In this document: piece after piece, positions 18,776 to 26,724 of the stretch
How the letters are laid out: the number at the start of each line of letters is the position of its first letter
Numbering within the stretch: the stretch's first letter is position 1
DNA from: Phenylobacterium sp.
GTDB taxonomy: Bacteria; Pseudomonadota; Alphaproteobacteria; Caulobacterales; Caulobacteraceae
Length of the DNA: 64,000 bases
Assembly (NCBI RefSeq): GCF_030651185.1
Contig: NZ_JAUSCJ010000013.1
Coordinates: 62,001 to 126,000, forward strand
Direction: 5' to 3'
Position numbers and translations under genes: made by a program
Notes under the pieces: model-generated
The model's database searches: none
Told to the model about the DNA's origin: nothing
What the model saw: only the letters and a program-made list of their open reading frames with translations

Positions 18776-19409
18776 GGTCTGGCGTCCTTTTCAGATGGCG
18801 CAGCGGCCGTCGGGCGCGCTGCGCACAGGTTCATGGGAGGGCGGTCCGCGGCGGCGGTCCTGGCTGGGCCAGCGCGCGGTCGCGTCCAGGGGCGCTCACG
18901 GCGGAGCGCAATCTGTCAGGCGTGACTCTCGCAGGGAGTTGGTCACGCGGGTCCGGGAGAGGGAGAGAGCCGCCGACGCCCCACAAGCTCTGAGAGCGAC
19001 CGGAGGCACTGTCGGCGATCGCCAGGCTGGCGGTTGACGTTTGGCCTGTTCCCGTCAGCTTGGCCGCAACGAAAAGAGAACTTGATCGGTGAAATGGACA
19101 AGGAACCGGTTGGCCGCTCCATGAGCCGACGATTGCTGCGTCGATATGGAATTCCGGGCGCGCTGCTGGTGCTGGGATAGATTCCCACGCCGCTTTTCGT
19201 TGCGGCGCCCATCGCCGTGCTGTGTTCCGAGCGCCATCTCTTAATCTCGTTTTCTACCTGTTGAAGCAGGGTGGCGATAACGGCGAGGCTTTGGGGGTCA
19301 TCTTCATCTTGGTGGGTCCCAGGGTGGCCCTGCCGTTGGGGGCGGGGCTCGTCGCCCTGCCGGTGGCGCTCTTCCAAAAGCGCGCCCCGGGGCTGGAGCC
19401 GCCCGTTCC
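18776..19409. other. 634-base stretch without a supported gene inside the phage cassette
   Basis: This interval lies between the coat gene and the 54-residue protein gene. It is less GC-rich in its middle than the flanks. A plus-strand GTG frame (19222-19425, 67 codons) contains a hydrophobic run (LGVIFILVGPRVALPLGAG), and another plus-strand frame (19095-19178) reads like the start of a small membrane protein (RRLLRRYGIPGALLVLG) before a TAG. Together they suggest a decayed small membrane-protein gene, but neither frame is convincing alone. A leader or promoter for the coat gene may also lie here. Confidence 0.4.
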
Positions 19410-19574
19410 TCAGTACCCGGAGTAGCCGGGCAGCATGGGTATCTGGGTCGCATTGCCCAGGCCGACTGACAGGCGGGAGAGCAACCGTCCTGGGGCGGTG
19501 GAGGCCTTGGCCCTTTTCGGCGCATCCGCCAACGAGGTCCGGTTTCGAAGGATCAGCTTGTCGACGCTCGCCAT
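19410..19574 (-). CDS. Small phage protein (54 aa) between scaffold and coat genes
   Basis: 54 aa. The ATG at 19574 is two bases after the scaffold stop (TAGGGATG), so translation is coupled. Basic sequence with KLILRNRTSLADAPKRAK and a hydrophobic, glycine-rich end (GLGNATQIPMLPGYSGY). No family recognised. It lies between scaffold and coat genes, a place where small head-assembly accessory proteins are common. Confidence 0.65.
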   Translation of the reverse strand: MASVDKLILRNRTSLADAPKRAKASTAPGRLLSRLSVGLGNATQIPMLPGYSGY

Positions 19575-19576
19575 CC

Positions 19577-20398
19577 CTATCGCCCCTTCAGCGCCTGTTC
19601 GTTGCGCCGGCGGATCCATTCCCCCGTCGCCATCTCGTCGCGCACGCCGCCGCCGGGGACCGCCGCCCCGGTGACCGAGATCGCCGGCCGCACGGCCTGG
19701 GTCTGGGCCAGGGTCCTGGCCGAGGCCTGCTGCTTCTCCAGCTGCTCGCCCAGGTGGGCGCGGTGCAGGATCTTCCACAGCCTCGGATCGGCGATCTCCC
19801 GCAGCTCCTCCAGGGTCACCCCGAAGGCGCCGGCATATTCCACCAGCTTGGCGGCCACCTCGGGCGACCAGCCGTCGATCTCCTGGCTCAGCACCCGGCC
19901 CGTCTCGGCCAGTTGCGCCGCGGCTCGGCGCTGCGCCTCCAGCCGGCCCTGCTCGGTCCTGTGGGTCAGCGACCAGGCGAACTGCTCGCGTGCCTGCTGG
20001 GTCTGGGTGAACTCCGCCCAAGCCGCCTGGGCGCCCTGCGGGTCGGCCTGTCCGTACGCCTCCCAGTCGACGCCTTGATAGGCCTCGAGCTGCTGGTCCA
20101 GCAGGTGCAGCTGCGCCCGGTCGCCGATATCGGCCTGGGCCAGCTCCACCTCCTGTGCATGGGCCCGGCGCTGCGCCTCCAGTGAGCGGCGATGCTCCCC
20201 CAGTTCCTGGGTCTTCCGGGTATAGTCCCCGTGCATCAGGAACGCGCCCTTCAGGGCCCGCGGGATGCGGTAGACCTGCCCGTCGTGCTCCACCTCCTCA
20301 TGGTCGTCACCCTCGAGTTCGCCGGGCGCCTGGGCCCCGGCGACCTGCGCCAGGACGCCAGCGTCCACGGCCAGATCGGTCGCGTCTTCGTCTCTCAT
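19577..20398 (-). CDS. Phage scaffolding protein
   Basis: 273 aa from ATG 20398 (GAGGA seven bases upstream). Highly charged, Gln/Ala/Glu-rich and almost all helical (RRSLEAQRRAHAQEVELAQA, AAWAEFTQTQQAREQFAWSL), with an acidic N-terminal third and a basic C-terminal tail (EWIRRRNEQALKGR). This composition and the position between portal and coat genes are typical of P22-type scaffold proteins, which guide coat assembly and leave before packaging. It is the first gene behind the leftward promoter at 20565-20608. Confidence 0.78.
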   Translation of the reverse strand: MRDEDATDLAVDAGVLAQVAGAQAPGELEGDDHEEVEHDGQVYRIPRALKGAFLMHGDYTRKTQELGEHRRSLEAQRRAHAQEVELAQADIGDRAQLHLLDQQLEAYQGVDWEAYGQADPQGAQAAWAEFTQTQQAREQFAWSLTHRTEQGRLEAQRRAAAQLAETGRVLSQEIDGWSPEVAAKLVEYAGAFGVTLEELREIADPRLWKILHRAHLGEQLEKQQASARTLAQTQAVRPAISVTGAAVPGGGVRDEMATGEWIRRRNEQALKGR

Positions 20399-20564
20399 GA
20401 TGTCCTCAGGATGATCGGCCCACTCGGGCCGGTGATGACGCACGCGCAGAGCCGCTCACCGGCGGTCCCATCGCGTGGATCGATAGAAGCCGAGGCGCTC
20501 ACCGGACAGGCGGCGGCTCGCAAGCGGTTCGGAGGCTCAGGACGCACTCTCGACCAATGACGAA

Positions 20565-20608
20565 ATCATCGCAAAAACGCGCGAGCCCGTCAAGAACAAA
20601 TCAAGAAC
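20565..20608 (-). promoter_or_regulatory. LexA (SOS) box overlapping a promoter for scaffold-coat genes
   Basis: Plus strand 20594-20608 is GAAC-N7-GAAC, the exact alphaproteobacterial LexA box (GTTC-N7-GTTC on the minus strand). Directly adjoining it on the minus strand is a -35 TTGACG (20593-20588), a 17-base spacer and a -10-like GATGAT (20570-20565). The scaffold start is about 165 bases further on. The whole segment resembles 26725-26768, which has the same layout. LexA bound here would block the -35, so DNA damage should switch the promoter on. Confidence 0.75.
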
Positions 20609-20611
20609 AAT

Positions 20612-22504
20612 TCAGACCTGCTGACGCCCCTCCATCGCCCGCATCCTGTTGGTCTCAGCCTCGAAGGCCTCGATCTCCAGCTTGCGGGCCTCGTGGGCGC
20701 GGTCCTGTTCCAGGGCGGCGATCTTGGCGCCGGCGGCCTGCAGCGCCTGGGCGAGCTTGGCCATCTGCGCCTTGGCCGCCTCCACCTCTGGCGTCGCGCC
20801 ACGGGCCTCGCCCGGCACCATGGCCGCCAGCCGTCCGGCGATCTCGTCGGCGCCGGGCCAGTCGAGGTTGCGGGCCAGCAGGTCGCCGATCACCGGGGCG
20901 GCCGGCGGATAGGCGCGGATCAGCTCGATCATCTGGGTCGCCGCCTCCTCCCGGCGGCTGGTGAAGCTCGGCCCCGACTTGACGGTCAGGTCGTACTTGC
21001 CCGCAGCCAGGTCGTAGATGCGGGTGATCTTCCGCGCCTGGTCGGCCGGGTCGGGCGCCTGGAATTTTTGGTTCACCGGCGCCAGCCTGGCCTCCCCGCC
21101 CGGCCCCAGCACCCGCACCACACGCGGCGCGGAATAGACCTTGGGGATCAGGTCGATGAGGATGCGGCCGGCATGCCGGATCGCCCGGCTCAAGTTGTCG
21201 ATATAGTGGAAGGTGGAAACGTCGCCTTCCCGCTGCCGCGCCATGATCGCCCGCCCCGAGGTCTCATTGGACCGCGCCCCCAGGCTGGCGTCGTGCAGCC
21301 CCATGATCGACTTCATGTCGTCGCTGGCGTTCAGCGCCTCCTGCAGCGCGCCGGCCGGGACGCCGCTGAAGGGCTGGCGCATCGGCGGCTCGGAGCCGTC
21401 ATATTCGATATAGGCGTGGGTCTGCACATTGGCCGTCGCCCACTTCGACGCATCGGTCTCGAAGGCTCCCTTGCGACCGATGAACGGCGCCTTCGGGGCC
21501 AGCGCCACCAGCTCGGTCGACGTCGTGCGCCAGTAGTTGAACATCCGCTGCGGGTCCTTGGCGTCGCGCACCAGGCTGCGCAGCCGGCGCTTGCCGTCGA
21601 CGTGCAGTTCCTCGCCATAGACCGGCACGATGGGGATGAACCGGCCCGCCCAGTCGACAGTCTCCAGCACCTCGGCGCCGTTCATGATCGCCTGCACCAC
21701 CTTGCTGGAGGCCACGGCCCGCGGCCGCCCGATGACGCTCACCCCCAGGGCGTCGAACATCGCCTTCTGGGCCTCGTAGACGGAGCGCTCCACTACCTGG
21801 CCATCGGACAGCGCCAGCAGGGTCTTCATCACCGCCTCGCGCCGCCAGTACTCGGCCACCATCACCCGGTCGCCCTCCAGCCAGGGACCGCCCAGCCCGG
21901 CATAGGAGTCGGCGCTCCAGTCGACGGCGTCGGCCCCCTTCCAGCGCGCCTCGAAGGCGGCCTTGGGCAGGGTGTCCACCACGAAAGCGGTGTTCCAGTC
22001 GGACGAGTCGGCGGCCGTCGAATGGGGATCGCCATAGATGCTGAACGGGTTGGCCACCCGCTCAATCACCAGGTCCTGGTCGAAGCTGTCCTCGCCGGCA
22101 TAGCGGGTGTTGATCCGGAAGTATCCGAACCCGCCGGTCACCGCGAAATCCAGCGCGGTGTCATAGGCCACCTCGGCGTCGCTGGACTGCTCGATGTTGC
22201 GGATCAGGCCGTTGAAGATCTCGGCGGTCTCCGGGTCGGCGCCGTCGTCCACGGGATGGCAGCTGATCGCCGGCTTGTTCTGCCGCGCGTCGTTGACCAC
22301 CTGGCGGATGAAGGCCGGCAGCCGGTTGATGGTCAGGCAGGGCCGCCCGTCCAGCTCCCGGTCACGCCGCACCTTGTCGGGCCATTGTTCCCCCAGCCGG
22401 GCGAAGCGGATGTCGTCCAGCGCCTCGCGGCGGTTCTCTGACTCGTGCTCGCAAGCCAGGTCGAACGCCTCACGGGCGTCCTTCAGGATGTCTTCGGTTT
22501 TCAT
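20612..22504 (-). CDS. Phage portal protein (P22 gp1-like)
   Basis: 630 aa from ATG 22504 (AAGGA six bases upstream); P22 gp1 is 725. Features of the P22-type portal family are the N-terminal helical region with FARLGEQWPDKVRRDRELDG and RPCLTINRLPAFIRQVVNDA, followed by the stem/wing region and a long C-terminal helix rich in Ala, Gln and Glu (EAAKAQMAKLAQALQAAGAK) that would form the barrel. It forms the dodecameric DNA gate at the capsid vertex, docks the terminase, and later binds the gp4-like adaptor. Its stop is three bases from the SOS box that controls the next genes. Confidence 0.88.
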   Translation of the reverse strand: MKTEDILKDAREAFDLACEHESENRREALDDIRFARLGEQWPDKVRRDRELDGRPCLTINRLPAFIRQVVNDARQNKPAISCHPVDDGADPETAEIFNGLIRNIEQSSDAEVAYDTALDFAVTGGFGYFRINTRYAGEDSFDQDLVIERVANPFSIYGDPHSTAADSSDWNTAFVVDTLPKAAFEARWKGADAVDWSADSYAGLGGPWLEGDRVMVAEYWRREAVMKTLLALSDGQVVERSVYEAQKAMFDALGVSVIGRPRAVASSKVVQAIMNGAEVLETVDWAGRFIPIVPVYGEELHVDGKRRLRSLVRDAKDPQRMFNYWRTTSTELVALAPKAPFIGRKGAFETDASKWATANVQTHAYIEYDGSEPPMRQPFSGVPAGALQEALNASDDMKSIMGLHDASLGARSNETSGRAIMARQREGDVSTFHYIDNLSRAIRHAGRILIDLIPKVYSAPRVVRVLGPGGEARLAPVNQKFQAPDPADQARKITRIYDLAAGKYDLTVKSGPSFTSRREEAATQMIELIRAYPPAAPVIGDLLARNLDWPGADEIAGRLAAMVPGEARGATPEVEAAKAQMAKLAQALQAAGAKIAALEQDRAHEARKLEIEAFEAETNRMRAMEGRQQV

Positions 22505-22569
22505 GCAGGATCCTTCGGCCCGCGGCGCTCGGCCCACGGGTCGCTGAAGTGTCGGAAGGGAGGCGCGGC

Positions 22570-22908
22570 TCAGGCCGCGGGGTCGGCCGGCTTGACGCGC
22601 CGCGCCAGGATCAGGCCCGTCACCACGGCGAGCGCCGCGGCCGCCAGGCAACCGACCGCATACGGCATGTCCGGCGCGCCTCGATGGACGGCCAGGGGAA
22701 TGGCCACCTGGACGCCGGTCAACACGCCTCCGGCGATACAGACGTAGGGTGCGGCCGGAAGGCCGGCCAGCAGCGTGCCGAACGCCGCCAAGGTCGCGAA
22801 CATCGGCAAGGCCAGGCCGAACCCGTCGTCGAGCATGTGCACGCCCACATAGACCAGGATGTAGGCGCAGGACGCCAAGGCGAGATAGGTGGTCACGTCC
22901 TTGCGCAT
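22570..22908 (-). CDS. Small multi-span membrane protein in phage cassette
   Basis: 112 aa from ATG 22908 (GGGAGA upstream). Four hydrophobic segments (YLALASCAYILVYVGVHM, LPMFATLAAFGTLLAGL, VCIAGGVLTGVQVAIPLAV, AVGCLAAAALAVVTGLIL) and a basic C-terminus. No family recognised. The size and topology would be compatible with a holin-like or exclusion protein, but no endolysin gene is nearby. It overlaps no other supported gene. Confidence 0.6.
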   Translation of the reverse strand: MRKDVTTYLALASCAYILVYVGVHMLDDGFGLALPMFATLAAFGTLLAGLPAAPYVCIAGGVLTGVQVAIPLAVHRGAPDMPYAVGCLAAAALAVVTGLILARRVKPADPAA

Positions 22909-22976
22909 CTGATCTCCCGCCCTGGGCGCCGCCGCGAAGGTCGACGCCGCGATGCTATCCAGGTCATCCAAGGTCG

Positions 22977-23396
22977 TCACCAGTGTTTCGGACGCTGTTT
23001 GGGAGCCATGGACTCCATCGTCCTGTCCCCCACCACATAGGTCCCCGCTCCCAGGGTCACGCCATCGGCCGCGGTGAGTCCACCGCCCGTCACCCCGGTC
23101 ACGCCCCGCAAGGCGCCAAGCCCCTGTAGGCCGCCGCCGCCGATCGAGCTCGCGGCGATCAAGGCGAGGTCCCGGGCCACCCCGGGAAGGTTGATGTTCC
23201 GGGTCCAGCGGCCGAAGTCGAAGGCACCCGTCGTGGTCCACCCGGGAACGGGATGGAGCTTCCCATCAGGGCCCGGCTGAAAGACGTCGGTGCGTTGGGA
23301 ATCGAGGGGCCGCCGCTTCTGCGGCGCAGCAGCCAGGAGGGGGCGGTTGGAGGCGATCAGTTGGTTCGCGCGAACGCGGTGTGCGGGGGTCGGCAT
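22977..23396 (-). CDS. Hypothetical phage protein
   Basis: 139 aa from ATG 23396, with a strong AAGGAGACAG ribosome binding site. Basic N-terminus with Pro, then WTTTGAFDFGRWTRNINLPG and a glycine-rich, small-residue C-terminal half (SSIGGGGLQGLGALRGVTG). No known motif. Located between terminase and portal genes, so probably part of the morphogenesis transcript. Confidence 0.6.
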   Translation of the reverse strand: MPTPAHRVRANQLIASNRPLLAAAPQKRRPLDSQRTDVFQPGPDGKLHPVPGWTTTGAFDFGRWTRNINLPGVARDLALIAASSIGGGGLQGLGALRGVTGVTGGGLTAADGVTLGAGTYVVGDRTMESMAPKQRPKHW

Positions 23397-23421
23397 GGTC
23401 TGTCTCCTTGAGGAAAGGGCC

Positions 23422-24762
23422 TCACCCCATCCAGTTCAGCCCCTGCGCCCGCGCGCTCTTCGGCCGCGCCGCGCCCTGGCGGTTGACGGCGAACTCGCCA
23501 AAGGCGTCGGCCCCGTGGCTGGCGGCGTCGTGCAGCGGCCCGACGAAGCTGCGCGTCGCCGCGCTCCAGCGCTTGCGATAGGCGCCCAGCCGGTCCAGCC
23601 CCACGGCGCACTTCTCGGCGTCGAACCAGGTCAGCGGGATCATCAGCCGCGCGGCGTTGATCCGCTCGTCCGGCCCTTGCGCCGTGCCCACGCAGATCGG
23701 CCAGACCCCGAGCCCACCCAGGGTCTCCAGCCGCGAGCGACCGCCGGCCCCCAGCTCACGAACCATCACGTCGTGCGGCAGGTGGTGGGTCCCGTAGACA
23801 TAGGGCTTGCCCGACAGCGCCTGGGCGACGATGGCGTCCAGCCCCTCGCCGGAGGTCTCGAAATAGTCGATGGCGCGCACCTCGCGCCCCACCTGCTGGA
23901 AGAACCAGATGGCCGTATAGTCGTCGATCCCCAGGTCCCAGGCGGTGTCCACCTTCAGCGCCGGGTCGTGCGGCACGCGCCCGATCCGCCCGGCCGCCTC
24001 GGCTTCCCGCAGCGCCGCGCCGTAATAGGCGCCGGGCGCGGCGGCGTCGAAGGCCACCAGGTACTCGGTGTCGAACTTCGCCTGTCCCTCCGCCTCCGAT
24101 CCCGCCTCGGCGATCAGCTCGGTCCGCTCCACCGCCAGCTGCGCGGGCGTGAACACGTCGGTCTCCGTGGCCGGCGATTTCAGCGTGAACCAGGCCGGAT
24201 CGGCGGCGCGCACCTCGAAGGCCCGCGTCGCATGCCCCCGCCCCCGCGGCGTCCAGATGAACAGCGCCCAGCCATCGCTCTCCACCAGGATCGGCCGGAT
24301 GTAGGTCCAGGCCTCCGGCTTGGCGAGCGCCCACTCGGAGAACACCACCCCGCGCACCGAGGCCCCCACCAGCCGGTCGTAATTGTCCGAGCCCAACACC
24401 TGCCAGACCGCCCCATTGCGGAACTCGATCTTCATCTCCGCGTCGACGGTCCTGGCGCGGAACCCCCTGGGAAAGGCCTCGTCGATCCGCTTGGCGCCGG
24501 TGTGCGGGTTGACCGCGTCCCAGATCGCCTTGCGCCCCTGGGAGGCCTCCGGCAGCAGGTGCCAGTAGGTCCCGGGGTTCCTCACCACCTGGGTGGCGGT
24601 CCAGTGCAGGGCCACCTCGTCCTTGCCCCACCGCCGGTGCGCCACCACGTCGGCCCGCTTGCCGCCCTTCTGCAGGTAACGGGTCAGCGGCTTTTGATAC
24701 TCGCGCGGCTCCCAGCCGCCCGGCACCCGCAGGTTAAGCTCAGAACTCGACCACCTCGACAT
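23422..24762 (-). CDS. Terminase large subunit
   Basis: 446 aa, a normal size. The ATPase half has a Walker A variant (HRRWGKDE, 42-49), Walker B (GVVFSEWA) and a coupling motif (FIWTPRGRGH). The nuclease half begins at VDTAWDLGIDDYTAIWFFQQ with the acidic residues of the RNase H-like fold. It cuts phage concatemers and drives DNA into the procapsid through the portal. The ATG at 24762 overlaps the small-subunit gene by 23 bases. All motifs appear intact, so the cassette should be able to package DNA if expressed. Confidence 0.92.
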   Translation of the reverse strand: MSRWSSSELNLRVPGGWEPREYQKPLTRYLQKGGKRADVVAHRRWGKDEVALHWTATQVVRNPGTYWHLLPEASQGRKAIWDAVNPHTGAKRIDEAFPRGFRARTVDAEMKIEFRNGAVWQVLGSDNYDRLVGASVRGVVFSEWALAKPEAWTYIRPILVESDGWALFIWTPRGRGHATRAFEVRAADPAWFTLKSPATETDVFTPAQLAVERTELIAEAGSEAEGQAKFDTEYLVAFDAAAPGAYYGAALREAEAAGRIGRVPHDPALKVDTAWDLGIDDYTAIWFFQQVGREVRAIDYFETSGEGLDAIVAQALSGKPYVYGTHHLPHDVMVRELGAGGRSRLETLGGLGVWPICVGTAQGPDERINAARLMIPLTWFDAEKCAVGLDRLGAYRKRWSAATRSFVGPLHDAASHGADAFGEFAVNRQGAARPKSARAQGLNWMG

Positions 24763-25351
24763 TGATCACCACCGCGTCCGGATGTTCCTGGTTGATGCGC
24801 GCGCCATAGGATCGCGGCGCCAGCTTGGCGGCCTGCCACTGGCGGCTGGCGATGCGCGTCTTGTCGACGGCCAGGGTTTCGGGCGTCGCGCTGTCGGCGA
24901 TCTCCCGGACTTCCTCGAACAGTCGGTCGGCCTGGATCTCCCGGGCGTTAGCGTACAGGGCAACGAACTCAGGATGTCGTTTCAGCCAGTGATAGATGGT
25001 CGAGACCACCGGCATGTCCTCATCCTCGCAGATGCGGATCAGGGCGCGGCCCTCCGCCAGCCTGCGGCAGAACTCCACGGCGGTGTCGAGGTTGTAGTGG
25101 CTAGGCTCCCCGCCCTTGTGCGGGCCGCCGCCGGCCGCCAGGGCCAGGGCGTAGCTCTCGGCGAAGTCGGCCCGGCGCTTGAGCCACTTGAGCACCCCCG
25201 ACTGCGACGGCATCCCGCGCCGCCGACAGATGGCGGCTAGGCTGTGGCCCTGGGCGGTGAGATCGCAGATCGCCTCGGCGATCTCCTGCGAATAGGCGAC
25301 GGCCAGCGCCGCGGGCACGGCGTCGCGCCCCGGCTCCGGGGGATCGGTCAT
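24740..25351 (-). CDS. Terminase small subunit
   Basis: 203 aa from ATG 25351. Two related helix-turn-helix units can be seen: AEAICDLTAQGHSLAAICRR...SGVLKWLKRRADFAESYALA and DTAVEFCRRLAEGRALIRIC...TIYHWLKRHPEFVALYANA. This is the layout of Sf6/P22-like small terminases that recognise the packaging site. The C-terminal tail (DAVVINVEVVEF) probably contacts the large subunit. Upstream, 25352-25507 holds a repeat-like GC hairpin region rather than a promoter that I can recognise. Confidence 0.82.
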   Translation of the reverse strand: MTDPPEPGRDAVPAALAVAYSQEIAEAICDLTAQGHSLAAICRRRGMPSQSGVLKWLKRRADFAESYALALAAGGGPHKGGEPSHYNLDTAVEFCRRLAEGRALIRICEDEDMPVVSTIYHWLKRHPEFVALYANAREIQADRLFEEVREIADSATPETLAVDKTRIASRQWQAAKLAPRSYGARINQEHPDAVVINVEVVEF

Positions 25352-25364
25352 GTCGGATAATCCT

Positions 25365-25500
25365 GATGTTGAACGCCCTCCCCGACCTGGGGAGGGGCAG
25401 ACCGCGACAGCGGTCGGGGTGGGAAATACTTGCCGCACTCCCCCAGCCGTCCGGCGTTCCGCCGTCCACCCTACTCATGAAGGGGAAGGAGAAAGCTCAG
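25365..25500. repeat. Intergenic GC-rich palindromic repeat (probable)
   Basis: Contains CCTCCCC...GGGGAGGGGC and ACCGC-GACA-GCGGT inverted pairs, followed by a segment that reads like the reverse arrangement (CACTCCCCCAGCC ... GAAGGGGAAGGAG). Such paired CTCCCC/GGGGAG elements are frequent between genes in Caulobacterales and relatives. It separates the toxin-antitoxin pair from the terminase genes and could weaken read-through between them. Confidence 0.45.
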
Positions 25501-25507
25501 TCGGCGC

Positions 25508-25774
25508 TCAGTAGTGATACCGGCACTGGGCGATCTCCAGCTGCTGCGTGGCGCCCGCGCCCGTCACCCGATAGACCAGCCGGTCCTCCAGCGTGATCCG
25601 CCGCGACCACCAGCCTTGAAGTTCGCCGCGCAGCGGCTCCGGCTTGCCCGTCCCCTTGAAGGGGGAGCGCGTGCATTCCTTGATCAGGCCGTTCAGCCGC
25701 TCCAGCGTATTGGCGTCGGCCGCCTGCCAATGGAGATAGTCCTCCCAGGCCCGGTCGGCGAAGACCAGCCTCAC
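25508..25774 (-). CDS. yoeB: YoeB-type mRNA interferase toxin
   Basis: 88 aa. Close match to the Txe/YoeB family: DYLHWQAAD, GTGKPEPLRGELQGWWSRRI, RLVYRV and the terminal CRYHY. The catalytic set of E. coli YoeB (Glu46, Arg65, a C-terminal His-Tyr) is conserved as Glu46, Arg65, His87 and Tyr88. It cleaves mRNA on the ribosome when free of YefM. The start is GTG at 25774, overlapping the antitoxin stop (GTGA), the normal coupling of the pair. No truncation, so the toxin should be active. Confidence 0.93.
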   Translation of the reverse strand: MRLVFADRAWEDYLHWQAADANTLERLNGLIKECTRSPFKGTGKPEPLRGELQGWWSRRITLEDRLVYRVTGAGATQQLEIAQCRYHY

Positions 25775-26025
25775 GGCGCGATGAGCTCGCGCTCCGATCC
25801 CTCGCCGGCCTCCAGCTGACGCACCGCCTCGGCCAGACGCTGTGCATTGGCCGGGCTCGACATCAGATGAAGCGTCTCCTCCATCGCGTTCCAGTCGGCC
25901 AGCGACACCATCACCACCGACTCCCCGCGCTTGCGGGTGACGACGACCGGCGCCCGGTCCGCGACGACGCGATCCATCACCTCCTTGAGGTTGGCGCGGG
26001 TGTCTGAGTAGCTGAGCACGTCCAT
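25771..26025 (-). CDS. yefM: YefM/Phd-family antitoxin
   Basis: 84 aa. The N-terminal half (YSDTRANLKEVMDRVVADRA, PVVVTRKRGESVVMVSLADW) is the Phd/YefM DNA-binding fold; the acidic, disordered C-terminal part (EAVRQLEAGEGSERELIAP) would wrap around YoeB. It neutralises the toxin and represses its own operon. A TGTACA-containing operator lies just upstream (26042-26061). The ATG at 26025 is preceded by GGAGG. Confidence 0.92.
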   Translation of the reverse strand: MDVLSYSDTRANLKEVMDRVVADRAPVVVTRKRGESVVMVSLADWNAMEETLHLMSSPANAQRLAEAVRQLEAGEGSERELIAP

Positions 26026-26041
26026 GAGGGCCTCCGGTATA

Positions 26042-26061
26042 TGTACAATATCGCGTACAAT
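26042..26061 (-). promoter_or_regulatory. Putative YefM operator/promoter
   Basis: TGTACA at 26042-26047 and CGTACA at 26054-26059 are spaced 12 bases apart about 20 bases before the yefM start. YefM of E. coli binds palindromes with a TGTACA core. The AT-rich TATTGT on the minus strand could serve as -10. Inference from motif and position. Confidence 0.6.
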
Positions 26062-26085
26062 AGAAGTTAGGGCAAGATCAGCCTC

Positions 26086-26611
26086 CTAGGAGGACTCCAT
26101 TGGCGCCCGAGGACACTTGTCGAGATCCGGATCGATGGCGCGTCGCCAATCCTCTGGCCAACCCTCCCTGATCGAACGGTCACTATCGGCGAGTAGCAGC
26201 AAGAACCTCCCCAAGGAGGAACCGACGGCCCACCGGGGTTGATGGAAGCCATATTCGTGATCGAAGAAATAGACGGCGGGCGTCGCATCGCCGGACGACG
26301 GATCAAGCGCGTAGACGTTGCCGCATCCGTCGCTGAAAAGCGGCGCGGCCTCGGCTGGGAATAGATCGAGGACGATCGTCAGGTCGGATTCCCAACGGCT
26401 CATCCAGGCGTTCCACCACGGATTGTAGCTCGGGAATTCCCCGATTTCGGCGATGTTCTCCCGGTAGAAATCTTCGAGACCCGACGGAAGCGGCCGGCCC
26501 AGCAATTGGCTGACAAAGACAATGACCTGGTCCGACTGGTCGAGCTTCAGCCGCTTCAGCCCGCCGGCCTCTTCGAACCTGCCGAGCGGCCTCCCGGACG
26601 GATACTTTCAT
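26086..26611 (-). pseudogene. SMI1/KNR4 (SUKH) family gene, apparently frameshifted near its start
   Basis: Codons up to the stop at 26086 read as a SUKH protein: RPLPSGLEDFYRENIAEIGE, NPWWNAWMSRWESDLTIVLD, FFDHEYGF. The longest in-frame start is a TTG at 26505 (139 aa), which would cut into the domain. Upstream of it the same frame keeps good coding sense (GRFEEAGGLKRLKLDQSDQV, IVFVSQ) back to about 26605 but has no start codon. An ATG at 26611 lies one base out of frame, and removing one A of its AAA would give MKYPSGRPLGRFEE and a protein of about 174 aa. So a single-base frameshift, or a TTG start, must be assumed. SUKH proteins are often immunity proteins of polymorphic toxins. Confidence 0.6.
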
Positions 26612-26724
26612 ATCGGGCCCTCATTCCGCCCTTCGGCCGAGAAGGTGGCCCACCCGGAGCGCGGCGGCGTCGCGGGGCCGGAAGCCCGTCCCGCGCCTCA
26701 GACGCAGAAACAACCAATGACGAG

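Noticed and set aside
22570-22908. Holin of a phage lysis module
   Set aside because: Size and membrane spans would fit, but no endolysin or spanin gene is adjacent and holins have no reliable sequence signature.
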